Source of the DNA: Effrenium voratum
Lineage: Eukaryota; Sar; Dinophyceae; Suessiales; Symbiodiniaceae
Reading direction: 5' to 3'
NCBI GenBank assembly: GCA_963377175.1
Contig: CAUJNA010001447.1
Location: 134,811-198,810 of the forward strand
Length of the DNA stretch: 64,000 nt
Below, in pieces: positions 51,585 through 62,700 of the stretch (position 1 is the stretch's first letter; each line of letters starts with the position of its first letter). Made by a program: the position numbers and the translations under genes. Under the pieces are notes generated by a model that had not been told where the DNA came from, made no database searches, and saw only the letters and a list, made by a program, of their open reading frames with translations.

Positions 51585-51900
51585 AGCTATCTACGTGTTA
51601 AGCTGGCTATATGTCAAAGCTATCTATCTGTCATGCAAGCCTATTGGAAAGCTATCTATCTGTCAAGCTAGCTATATGTCAAAGCTATCTATCTGTCATG
51701 CAAGCCTATTGGAAAGCTATCTATCTGTCAAGCTAGCTATATGTCAAAGCTATCTATTTGTCATGCAAGCCTATTGGAAAGCTATCTATCTGTCAAGCTA
51801 GCTATATGTCAAAGCTATCTATCTGTCAAGCTAGCTATATGTCAAAGCTATCTATTTGTCATGCTAGCTACCTGTCATAGCTATATGTCAAAGCAGCTAG
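51585..51900. repeat. AAGCTATCTATCTGTCAAGC array
   Basis: Units of about 70 bp contain AAAGCTATCTATCTGTCATG, CAAGCCTATTGG and CTAGCTATATGT. The array is in inverted orientation relative to the one at 47560-48115. Confidence 0.85.
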
Positions 51901-53394
51901 CTCATTTAGTTCCAGTACTACGGAAGTTTCTTGTTAAACTTCCTTTGATTATACCACTACTGTACTTGCCGACGATTAGGCTTTGCGAAACAAAGACTTG
52001 CTCCATAGAACACCGGACCCGAGTGAGCTTAAATGTGGTAGGGCTTGTCTCTCCTCACTTCCTGAGTGAATTTCAAGAAACAGTCCAAACTTGTCATTTG
52101 CCACCCACATGGTCCCAAAACCCAAACAGTTGAAAGTCCGAAACGGAACTCCAGGAGTGACGCCGGGCACTTGGCTTCCCCGCGGCAAGCGCCTTAGGCA
52201 AGAGCCATGGGGTCCGTTCAGTACGGAGCCAACGGGGACCTGAGGGCGGGGACACCCAAAAAGGAAAATCCAGTCTGAATGAAATCCCAGGAAATGTTTC
52301 CCTCATTTTGAAGAAGTGGTTTGAGAACAATGGGATCTAGATCCCTGAGCACGCAGTTTAGCATGTGAAACAGCTCTAGGAGCCTACCCGCAGGCTTAGT
52401 ACCTTTAGAGGCCATCCATGCCTGTGGGACCCATGCACGCGCGACTGGCTATTCAATGGAGTGAAATAGGGTGAAATCCTGTTGGGCTCCACCATCAGAA
52501 ACTCGAAATCGTGTGCAACTCAAAAAGCTAGCCAACATAAAACAACCCATTGGCTTTGTTGGCTGATTAATTTTGGCATGTTTCCCAATGCAGTGACACT
52601 GCCGAGACATTGTGAAGGCGCTCTTGGTGAAGACGCTGCGAAAGAAGAGCAGGAAGGATGTAAATGTTGAATGGGTGAACATCCCCAAACCTTCCAGAAA
52701 CCAGCAGAAGGCGAATGCTTGTTACGGACATCGAGGAACGGAAATGCATCGAGTGTGCACGATGTGTTTGTACACATATGGCCGTGGGCATAAGGGGACT
52801 GGAACGGGGACGGCTGCAAAACAAAACAGACATCTAGTTGCTGAGGGGAAGACAAGGACGAGTTGCTTGTTTGGCTGATCGTTTGAGTCTGCGCTTTTTA
52901 GGGTACGGGTTGGTTTAAAGGAAACCAAAAGGACACCCTTTTACTGCAGGGTACCCCGGTTTTGACGAGCCATACCAGCTTGATTGGGCTTCACCCGACG
53001 AATCTTGTTTGCCACCGCAGCTGGAACTCCATACCTCGAAAAGACAACGTCCAGGTGGGGTGTCCCTCTGGCTTCCCTTCAGAAACACAGCAATGGCGTT
53101 CGGGAGAAGCAAGAGAACGCCGAGTCATGGGGGAACCCAACAAGGCCCTCCCTGCGAGCAGCTCAGGACCTGGCTTCCCCTTTGGCGAGACATGCGGCCT
53201 TGGTGGGCTGGACACGCTGGACATATGCGGCTTTTTAGTCCGCCCCCCCAAGTTGCAGAGCAACTGGACCCTATGATAATGTTGTTGTATACTCATTCAT
53301 ACAGTTCAATCTCTACCCTGCGGGTGTGGCGCATGGTTATCATATACCTGTTGCAACCAATTGTGCACTCAGAGCGTTCGTACTTCATGTACGT
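51901..53394. other. Non-coding stretch
   Basis: It contains one member of the CTCACTTCCTGAGTG dispersed repeat (about 52053). No convincing exon is seen. Confidence 0.5.
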
Positions 53395-53710
53395 CCGTCC
53401 ATCCGTCCGTCCGTCCGTCCATGTGCGTCTATGTGTGTATGTGTGCTTGTGTGTGTGTGTATGTGTTTGTGTGTCTGTGTACTTGTGCGTATGTGCGCAT
53501 GTGTGTATCTGTGCCCATGCATTGTTGTGTCTACATAGGTGGGTAGGTAGGAAGGCAGGTAGGCAGGCAGGCAGGTAGGTATTTATGTATGCATGCATGT
53601 ATGTATGCATGCCTCCGTGTCTGTGTATACATATGTAAACGCATGTATGCATGTCTGTCGTCTGACCAACTGCCTGCCTGCCTGCCAGCCTGTCTGACTC
53701 TCTCTATGTT
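53395..53710. repeat. Compound microsatellite
   Basis: GTCC repeats, then GTGTGTAT repeats, then GGTA/GGCA and ATGTATGC repeats. Confidence 0.95.
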
Positions 53711-56700
53711 TCTATGTCTGTATGTCTGTTACATGGGTCTGTGCCATAAACAAGGTGCTGGGACCGGGAAGTTTGGATGGGGCGTATGATTTCCGGGTAG
53801 GATTCGAGGTATGATTTCCGGGTATGATTCGGGGTATGGTTCGCAGGCACCGAAACTTCTCCTGCAGCATTAGCTTCGCTGACGATCTGCCGTTGGCGAA
53901 CCACGTTGTGAGCTTCGCGCACGTGGTCACAAATACAAGTAAAAGCAATATATCATATGTATCCTAAACGTTGTATGTGTGCATTCATGTCTGCATACCT
54001 AAGTGCGCAAATGGATATGACCGAGCAACCTATGTCTCTCATCCTGCCACCCGTTCAAGCTTTACGTCTAGCATGGTTGCCATCAGCTTTGGGGCCGTGA
54101 GAAAGTCTGCGGCTCAGCGACTCTCCGAAGTACGGGACAAAAGGTCTTCCGCTTATATCGTGATAAGTGCAACCGCCATGGCTCAACACACCCCTTAAGC
54201 TTCCATGTGATGCGTGTCCATTCGCCTGGCAGCAGGTGTGACTGGACATCGAATTGACCATCTAACTGACAGACCTGCGCACGCGAAGGCACACTATGCC
54301 CACCGGTGCATGCAATGGGTGCTTCCCAGAACATGGAGCTACAATGCAGGAACTTCAAATCACGAGCAACACCAGGTCTCAAATAATTCTGAAGCGACTT
54401 CAGAAATTGAAAGAACTGAGAGCCGTGTCTACTTCTGGTGGCCGTCTCCCACCAACATGAATTGTCCTATGGGTGCTACATGTATGAGAGCCTGAGTATA
54501 AGAACGGCGTTGTGGGGCACTTCAAAGCAAATAAGTATGGTCAAAAAAGACTATCTGTGCAATTCTTTACCCCTGCCACTAGCGTATTCCCCTTTCAACA
54601 TCACCGGGGGGGGGGTAGTCACCTACACTCTAGAAACCTCTTTGCACCGCTTGATGTTAAAAGAGTACTACAAGAGTACTAACAACGGACCAGCAGGGGG
54701 AAGAACAGGGAAAATCCGCGAAAAAATCGCACCCAAGCCGGCTTCTATACATTTGAGCCAGAGTCGTCATGTCGATCCCTGGCCTCCCGAGGTTCCGGCG
54801 CTCCGGCCACCGCGCCGGCCTGTGACTGACGTGCCGTGAGCGATGCATGGACTTGCTGGCGATCGGGGAATGAGGGAATGAACCCAGGAGTTGCTGACGT
54901 GTCAGCGATGGGAAGAAACCACCACTTGGATGGTTTATTAAGGGCCATTCCATTTCTCATTCCAAGATGAGCACCAGCAAGTAAAATCATTCCAAGGCCT
55001 GAAGGGATTCCCAAGCACAGCACCATCATGGCGAGCTCGTTTTACTTCCAGGTGAGCTCCCCAAAAAAATCGGCAAATGCATGCAATGCATATGGATCCT
55101 TCGCCGAGCGGAGCCTGCGAAGAATTCGACCGTCGTTCTTCTGTGCATCTGAACACTTCTGATTCTGGCCATTTGAAATGCAATAACCTTTATATGATCA
55201 GGCAACTACCACTGGCTGAAAACAAGCGCTCTCCGATCTTAGCAAAACGGACTCTATATTGGTGAGTATACCATGAGTAATGACCGGTATTGATGGTGAA
55301 CTGTCATGGCATGAGTTGATATTGACTTAGTGTTGAAGAGTGCTGCTGAATATTGAATGGTTTAGAGATAGTTCAGAATCGGGCAGATTTGCGAGATTGA
55401 ACACATGGGCATTAGTGATGCATTGAACAACTCCTCAAGTTGCAACCAATCAATCGGGCTTACTTAGTCGATCGGACAACAACCAATACCAATTGCACAT
55501 ACTACACCGAGCGTCCCTAGCGCTAGCGATCGACATTGTGAACCTGAGCTGAGTTCCAAGCCATGTCCGCGAAAAGGGAACGACTAGTCATCGATACTGA
55601 AAGAGTGCACCGCATTGTCTGAGCCGTAGCTCCTCAAAAGGGCCACAGTGTGCACCTAAACACTTGTCTGAGCTATGGGTGAATGTGCAAGGACAGTGAG
55701 GAGTATTCATGGACACAACAAGACATTGTTGGACAACAAGTCGAATTGTGACAACACATTCTGGGCCCAACATTTTCAAGCGGGGCAGAGGGAACCGAGG
55801 GAACAGGACAATGAAGTGGCGAATCAAGTCGATTTGAGTGCATGGCACGTGCTAAACCCGTTGCAGGGCTGAAACACTCAAGAAGAATGTCATTGACTGG
55901 GATATACTGGGCAATCAGTACACATCAGTACTGATGTGACTGCGCAAGAGCTTTGCCAGGCAGTCAGCAAAGCTCGTTGGAATGTCAACCAGAACAGGCA
56001 CCCGCGCTCGCAGCAGAACACACTGGCTACGATGTCGGCGCGGACAAACAAAAACATATGATCTCTGTCCTCTTGTTTGGCCAGCGGATGAAACCGTATA
56101 TGTCATGAAAACCATGTGATCTCCTTGGTATGGGCGTCTGCTTTCCAAAACACCCCCTTCTTTGTTGTTTTGAAGGAAAACCAGCAGGAACACACACACA
56201 CACACAAAAAAAAACATATTTGTCAAGGCTGGTTCATTCACCCAAACCCTCGTGGCCATTCCCGTCCGAGCTTCCGAACCCCCCGGCGTCCGTCCGACTT
56301 CCCGACTTCCCGACTTCCCCCGCCTCGGGGCAACCGGCAAAGCGCCGAACCGAGGGCGGCTGGTTCTCCCAAACGGCCTCAGTGGCAGGGAGTCATGGAC
56401 GGTAGATGGTACCCTTCCTTTGGTTTGGCCAAAAAAAAACACGATGCGTCCGGCAGGGTCATGAGGCTGTGGGTCAAAATTCATGGTACCATTCTAGGGT
56501 AGGTGCACCACCCATTTTAGAACCTATTTTAGTGGTTGGATTGGGATGTTCACTGGGGGTACAAGGTAGATGGTATTGTTGAACAGGCCCTAGTGGGCCC
56601 CGTATTTACAATCTCAGCAAAGTGGGGGGGGGGGGTGGTGGGCGGGGGTGGGTGGGTGGGCGGGTTATTAATCAGAGGTGGACATTAGCCTTCCTTTCCA

Positions 56701-56884
56701 GCGAAGTGGAAAGATTAAACCAACATGATAGACCTGTTCTACGTACTTTCACTCTGACGGAAGAGAATGCGTCCGTGCAGGTTTCCGACATCTACCCAAG
56801 TGAATTCTTGCAATCAATGCCAAGAAAAAGTATACAGGACACTGCGCTTTCAGGAAGTGGAACCTTCTCTTGGTTCCTGGTAAT
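53711..56884. other. Non-coding stretch
   Basis: It includes a small GGTATGATTTCCGGGTA tandem (53783-53840) and the second GAGTAC-rich dispersed repeat (54657-54760). The short open frames have no recognisable motif. Confidence 0.5.
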
Positions 56885-57019
56885 GTTGACCCCATGTTAA
56901 TCAACCCCAGTGTATAAATATGCTTTTTTGGTTGGGTGAACTGTGGGGAATCAAACAACTTTTGGATGGCTCGGAACCCCCCCAGTTTATAAACTGGGGT
57001 TGATTAGTATGGGGTCAAC
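56885..57019. mobile_element. MITE-like element with 34-bp inverted repeats
   Basis: GTTGACCCCATGTTAATCAA then CCCCAGTGTATAAA (56885-56918) is matched by TTTATAAACTGGGG then TTGATTAGTATGGGGTCAAC (56986-57019). About 31 of 34 positions are complementary. The 135-bp element has no coding capacity. No clear target-site duplication was found. Confidence 0.75.
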
Positions 57020-58621
57020 GACGTATTGCTTTGTTGCAAGGTTCGACTTGACCGCCGGGCTAGTCCCAGTGTTCGGCTTCATCGGATCCGAACGCCTGGG
57101 TTTCAGTCGGGGGTACTCCTCTTAACCTGCAAACCAAAACGCTTAGAACGGGAGTCGGAAAATGTACGGTTTCGGGGTTCTATGTGTTTTTGAGGCGTTG
57201 GCACGGAAACGCATAGCAAACCACAATTCGGGTGTCTTGTTTTAGGGGACCCAAGCGCTTCTGTCTTCCTTTTGGTTTCCTTTTGATACCAACTCAAACA
57301 AGCCACCCCCATGTTGGCCCGTCATAGCCCAATTTGCAAACCGTGGCTTGCAAGGAAGCCCCTTAACAAAACACCACGCCAAACAAACACCTCCAATATT
57401 CAAAGCAATCCATAAACCTTTGAGCTCTTTCCCTTCCCAAATGAAGGAACAACCCATAGCAGTTCAAAAAAAACTCGGACCCGTTTCTGTTTGGTGTTCA
57501 GACACTTCTCAACCGTTTCGAACGATGCCATCAGCCTGCCTGGTAAAAGGAGACGAAGGCCTCGACGTCCACACAGTCGCAGTCTGCGCGTTTTTCCGCT
57601 TCGTTTTGAAAGCTGTTCGAGTGCGTGGGACCTACGTGGGGTGCCAATTGTTTTAAAAAAGGCGGGACCCCCATGGTATATGTTGGTCTCAGTTGAAACC
57701 AATAAAAAGTCAAAGTGGTTTCCCTTAAAGACAGCCAAGAGTTGTTCCCAAGACCACATACACACAGAGCCACATGGAAAGAGGCGGACGTGCCCAAAGA
57801 CCTCGATGCACAAATGCTTAGTGCGCTGCACGGTGCTTTTGGCAGAAACGCATGCTCCTCAGGAAATGTATGTTGCAAGCTTTGCATGGGACTCACATGG
57901 CGACCTGTGCTTTACGTGGTGAAAATCGGCCCTTGCATGGCACATCTCACCATGGAGGTTGTTTAAAAGAAATGGATTGTTCACTCATGATTTACCGTCG
58001 CTGTACGGTTCTTCCCGTAATTTCTTCGCCAGGCGTAAGCCAATGTAACGACTTGAGATATGTTGAGTGGGTTGTTCCTTCAATCATTCGCAGCAATCAT
58101 CTAAATTGTTTACAAATTTGGTTACTATAGTTCCAAAACCTGAAATAAGAATTGGATCCACAAGTAAAGGATCTTTGCCATGTGACCGTCGACTCGCGTT
58201 CTTCTGGAAACGTCTCGAAAAACCCTCTGACCTTTTCGCCTTTGGCTTCCCGACCAGCCAAACGGGGTCCATTGGGTGTCTTTTTTTGAGATGCCCCTCC
58301 AACATGTCGGGCTTGGTTTCCCTGAAAAAAAACAAACAAACAGGTACTTGCCAACTCCAAAAAATGGCAGACCCACTTTTCTACGGGTTGCTTCCCCATT
58401 CTTTCCAGGGATCCCTCTTTCTAGAAAACCATCCAAAAACCCAAGGGAAAACGGCTGGTGATTGAACAAACGATGGTAAGAACGGGGAATCAACCCCTAG
58501 GACTTTGAGAACCTCCCCAAGACCAGGTACCCCCAGGCCCCGCAGAAAGCAACCAAAGTTGCCTGGCGGAAGCTGCCTGCAGCCAGTGACGCAGATGGGG
58601 GGGCGCGCCATGTTTTGGCGA
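57020..58621. other. Non-coding stretch
   Basis: It carries the sequence shared with 41.8 kb (CCCATTCTTTCCAGGGATCC at 58393) and with 34.8 kb. No gene was recognised. Confidence 0.5.
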
Positions 58622-58713
58622 CCTGGACCCTCAAACTTCCCATCAAAAAATGGGGTATTGCCCTAAGAAAATGGGGTGATGTCCCTTTTGTATGGGTAGT
58701 TTGAGGGTCCAGG
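58622..58713. mobile_element. MITE-like hairpin, CCTGGACCCTC family, copy 2
   Basis: CCTGGACCCTCAAACT faces AGTTTGAGGGTCCAGG, and complementarity extends inward (CCCAT/ATGGG). Length is 92 bp. It is of the same family as 43031-43119. Confidence 0.7.
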
Positions 58714-61700
58714 TACCCTTCTTGGGTGTCGTGTTTGGGATTTGAAACCCCACAGTGGTCATGCGGATCTCTGTCCGAGGATGGTTCTCCACAAAACTCA
58801 TAGCCTGGCTGAGCGGACCCTCAGCCGTTTCTCACTAAAGCCATGAGCCGTGGGGAGGCGCATGGCTCGTTGCCTGTTGGGCCTGCCGTACGTGGGGCGT
58901 CTATGGTAGGATGTGATTTGCCGAATTCAGGACCTCGCGGCTGCAGGGGCCTTCAATGGAAAGTGGGAAATTCCAACATCAAAGCCTTTTCCTTTTACCT
59001 TTGAAGGGTGGTTCGCCCAAACCTTTCCCAGTATGGATCAAGCCTCGCCAATACTAATCAAGCGTAGTTGGCAAGACTTCTATAAATTTTGGATATGTCC
59101 AACCAAGAACCCTTTTCCGCGTTCCCGCAAAGAGGCACGCGCACTGTCGCTGCTCCAGGGACATTCAAGAAGCTTCAACAATAAATGAATGGCCAAGAGC
59201 CATAGCAAGAAAAGCCGATGTCCCACGCTCGAGATGGATTGTCACCTTCAAGGCGAGGTGACTATCGCCGCACCTGCAAAGCCTAAAGGAAACAAAACTG
59301 GGTTTCCCTAACAACCGGCAAAACCAACGCATAATAGTTTGAGGGAGCGGGAACCATGGCGCCCAATTTTGACACAGTCGCCTTCTGCCTTCTAAATGGA
59401 ATTCCAAGAAGGACCGTGATTCTTTTATTTGGGATCGTTATTCTGGTCCGCGACTTCCTGCAATCCTTGATTGAATCTGTTCTTCAGTGACCCTGTGAAA
59501 AAAAGGGAACCCTTTTTGGGGAAGACCATTTTAGTGGGGCAGCCACCAAAAAAAGGAGGGAAAAGGGTGCCACCGAACAACTGAGTTGAATCTGTTCTAT
59601 GCCAGTGTGTAAACTTGAACGCCTTCACATGGTGGGCAACTCCCTTTGGCGCTCTTCTAAAAGTTCAAGCAGGTCTCTATTGGAACAAAGGCCTGCATTA
59701 AATTGTGCTGCTGTACATTGGATGCAATTCCACTATGATAGTACCAACGACGATGACAACCACTCTTGAATAATTTGGCATCAACTCAAGTCGCATTTTT
59801 TGCCAATATAAAAGTCTGAGTGATTTATTGTCATGATCTTGCCCAATAGGGGCGTTGATCCATGTGATCATAATCAGAGCGTTGTTCCTGAGGTTCACAC
59901 TGGCACTTCCGCTGTTGCCTACAGCGGAAGGCTACTGAGTCAGAGGGACCCTCAGCCGAGCACTAGCCACGTGACAAGCAGGGGCTCATGATGAGTCATT
60001 GGTGTTGCGCTTACGGCAGACGTTGTGCACACTCAACTCCAAGACACCTCTTGGCACTTCTGCACAAACGTGTTTGGGTAAGCAAACAAATCAGGTCCAG
60101 GATGTATCCTGGAACATCTCACTTCCTGAGTGGACTGGCCCAAAAAAGTCCCGACGTTTTGTTTGCTAAAGTGATCTTCCCCAAAAGTTTCAAGCGCAGG
60201 AACTCAGGCGAGACATGCTATGTGGGCGTGGACACTGATATAACTTTGGACTTCCTCCAATTCGAGCCCTTACGTACCCGGACAGGACAGGGTTGCTCCA
60301 AAGAGCTGGCGCAGAAACCGAGAGAAACCGCACCAACATTTCTAGCCTCAGCTTTCAATGGCTCGGAGCTGAACAAACCCGGTAGACAAAGCCTGCCCCT
60401 GTTGATCCATCTGGGGACTGCACTGCTGCTTGTACAAGCGGAAGGTCTCCGGATCAATGGCCATGTTCCTCGGCGCTGGACTGTGCAGTTGTTTCCGGCC
60501 AAAGAGCTTCGAGACGCATTGCAACAAAATAGTCGAATTGCGAACAATGAAACTCACCACCCTAATAAGCATCTGGGCAAATTGATATATGTGCCCAAAC
60601 ATCTCAATGGTTGTTGCAGGGGGCTTAAAACCAAGTTTTGTCATGATCATTTAAGCGGATCCTGTGCTTGTGTTTAGCCATTATGGTTTCGCCAGAAATG
60701 GGGAGCCCCAGTTCAAAGCCATGACGTGCACACCAGGACTACTGGACCCGAGAAGCCCAAAGTGGGACATGCTGCTCTGATGTGCTTACATGGGTCGAGA
60801 TTTAATTTGGGATGTTTTTGTTGCTTTATTTTGTCGTTTTTGTTATTTTTGTTCGTCTGGCTAGTAAAATGCTGTTTTTTACAGCATGTTCTCACGAAAT
60901 GTACGTATTTTGCACCTACATCCCCCATGTCCAGCCAACATCCCCAGCATCACCAGCAAATCGAGGGTCTTGGCTTCCTACATCCTCAGCATCATCAGTT
61001 CCTCTCCAGCAAGGCAGGTAGGTATTTATGTATGCAGGTAAAAAGCAGCGGGGGGGTCCCCCTCGTGATGGTACAGGTGAGGGTTCAAATACGGGTGCAA
61101 GTTAATCCCTGCAAAAGGGGGTGGCAGCCCCCCACATGATCGTGATGATTCAATTAGGCTTGCATCTAATCTCTTCAAGAAAATCTAAAAAGTATAGCAA
61201 GGGGGTTGGGGGGGAGCGGCAGCCTTACCCATGATGATCGAAAAAACGTGGTGCTTCAATTAGAAAATCTAGACTGTATAGCGAGGGGGTTGGGGTGCCC
61301 CCCATGATGTTCGCACAGCCCCATGATGATCGAAAAAGTGATGATTCAATCAGGGGTGCATCTCAATCGAAAGGGGGGTGGCGGGGGGCACCAGGAAGCC
61401 AAGGCCAAAAACTAGCTGGGAAAGCAGGGGATGCGAAAAGCCAAAGCCAGAAAGCCACCCACCCTGAAAACACACAACAAAAGTCCTAAACAAAAGTGAC
61501 AAATCCTTCAAAAAGAATGGCCCCCAAAGTGGGACATCCGGCTGCTTTGATGTGTTTGCTCTCATATATGCACCTCTGCCCCGGTTCGCTACAGTGCTTC
61601 GAGGGTTCCAGTAAGGGCGAAGCTCATGTCTCTTCTCCTCACGTCAGGTCCCTCAGCCTTTCTGTGATACCAACATGGACCATTCCCATGGCTACCTTAA

Positions 61701-62085
61701 TTTCAAGTCCGTGGTATCACAGCCACCGTTAACAAGCAGCGAACTACACCGGTGTTGGATTCGCAACTTGGTTTCTGCCGTGCCCTACAACTTGTTCCAT
61801 ATCAGACATCTGGACTCCAAAGCCATTGGTGATTCTGCTTCATACTGCGAATGGACAGGGGGTGGATGAATCCCTATGAATACTGGTTTGATAAACCATC
61901 TGCCAATTGAAGGGCAATTTCGTCCATCCACAGTAAGCAAGCTGTTGATCCCCATCCTCTGGCTGATCAATACAGAGCTGTCCCCATTCAAGAGAGGATT
62001 TGGGAGCGAAAACAAAACACCCACCTACAGAATCCTGGTTAATGAACCATCTACCAGCTAGTTTCACCTACAAAACCACATTTGG
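58714..62085. other. Non-coding stretch
   Basis: It includes a member of the CTCACTTCCTGAGTGG dispersed repeat (60119) and poor GGGGGT-rich, loosely repeated units with CCCATGATGATCG between 61040 and 61390. No gene was recognised. Confidence 0.5.
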
Positions 62086-62235
62086 AAGAGCCCGACCTCC
62101 TTTTCCCTCAACGTCTCTCTAGCCCGATGTCCGAGCCGCAGCTTGGCGAAGGAGGCATGCAGCTCCGCCAGGCTCACCTGCGACCCAATCGCCAGGTCAA
62201 TCGCGGGACGTTGGGCATCGCTGCTGCTTCTGTCT
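62086..62235 (-). CDS. Possible isolated exon
   Basis: On the minus strand the frame QRPAIDLAIGSQVSLAELHA with SFAKLRLGHRARETLREKEV is open, GC-rich and helical, unlike its surroundings. It could be an exon or exon relic. The splice sites are not certain and no family is recognised. Confidence 0.25.
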
Positions 62236-62589
62236 CGCCTTCCGCCTTATCTCAAGCGCTGGCCTTCCATCCATACCTGGAAACAGGAAGGAAGTGGCAT
62301 AGATCGCGGAATTTGGCGGCGAAACTTCGGTTTGCAGCTTTCAGGCCGTGCCAGCAATCAGGTTGATTTGGAAAGCGCTATCTGTCTGGGCCTGTGCAGA
62401 AGAAATCAACATTCAGCATTCCAGGGGAAACCTTGTGCGAGCCCGCGCGGTCAAAAACGAGCGAGACGTGCCTTGGCACCACGACCCAAACACCATGCAG
62501 CGTCTAAATTCCCAATAATCCCGTTGCCCTTTCGCGGTCCAATCGCCGGCCTTTCGCGGCTCGAGAAAAAAGCGGAGCTTGAGAACTAG

Positions 62590-62700
62590 AGATGAGCTCG
62601 CGAGCTAGTTTCATGCGAAGGTTTCTTTTGGGGGGCCCGGAAAGCAGCTCGCGGGCTAGTTTTGTTTCTTTCTTTGGGGGGCCCGGAAAGCAGTTACGAC
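62590..62700. repeat. Short tandem GGGGGGCCCGGAAAGCAG repeat
   Basis: GGGGGGCCCGGAAAGCAG followed by CTCGCGGGCTAGTTT occurs two and a half to three times with a TTTCTTT spacer. Confidence 0.75.

Noticed and set aside
53293..53652. Frames in the 53.4-kb microsatellite
   Set aside because: They are translations of GTGTGTAT and GGCA repeats on both strands.
55915..56484. 189-residue minus-strand frame
   Set aside because: It contains a (CA)n-derived Val/Cys stretch and no motif, so it is probably chance.
59988..60677. 229-residue plus-strand frame
   Set aside because: It overlaps a dispersed repeat, has no recognisable motif, and its composition is like the surrounding non-coding DNA.
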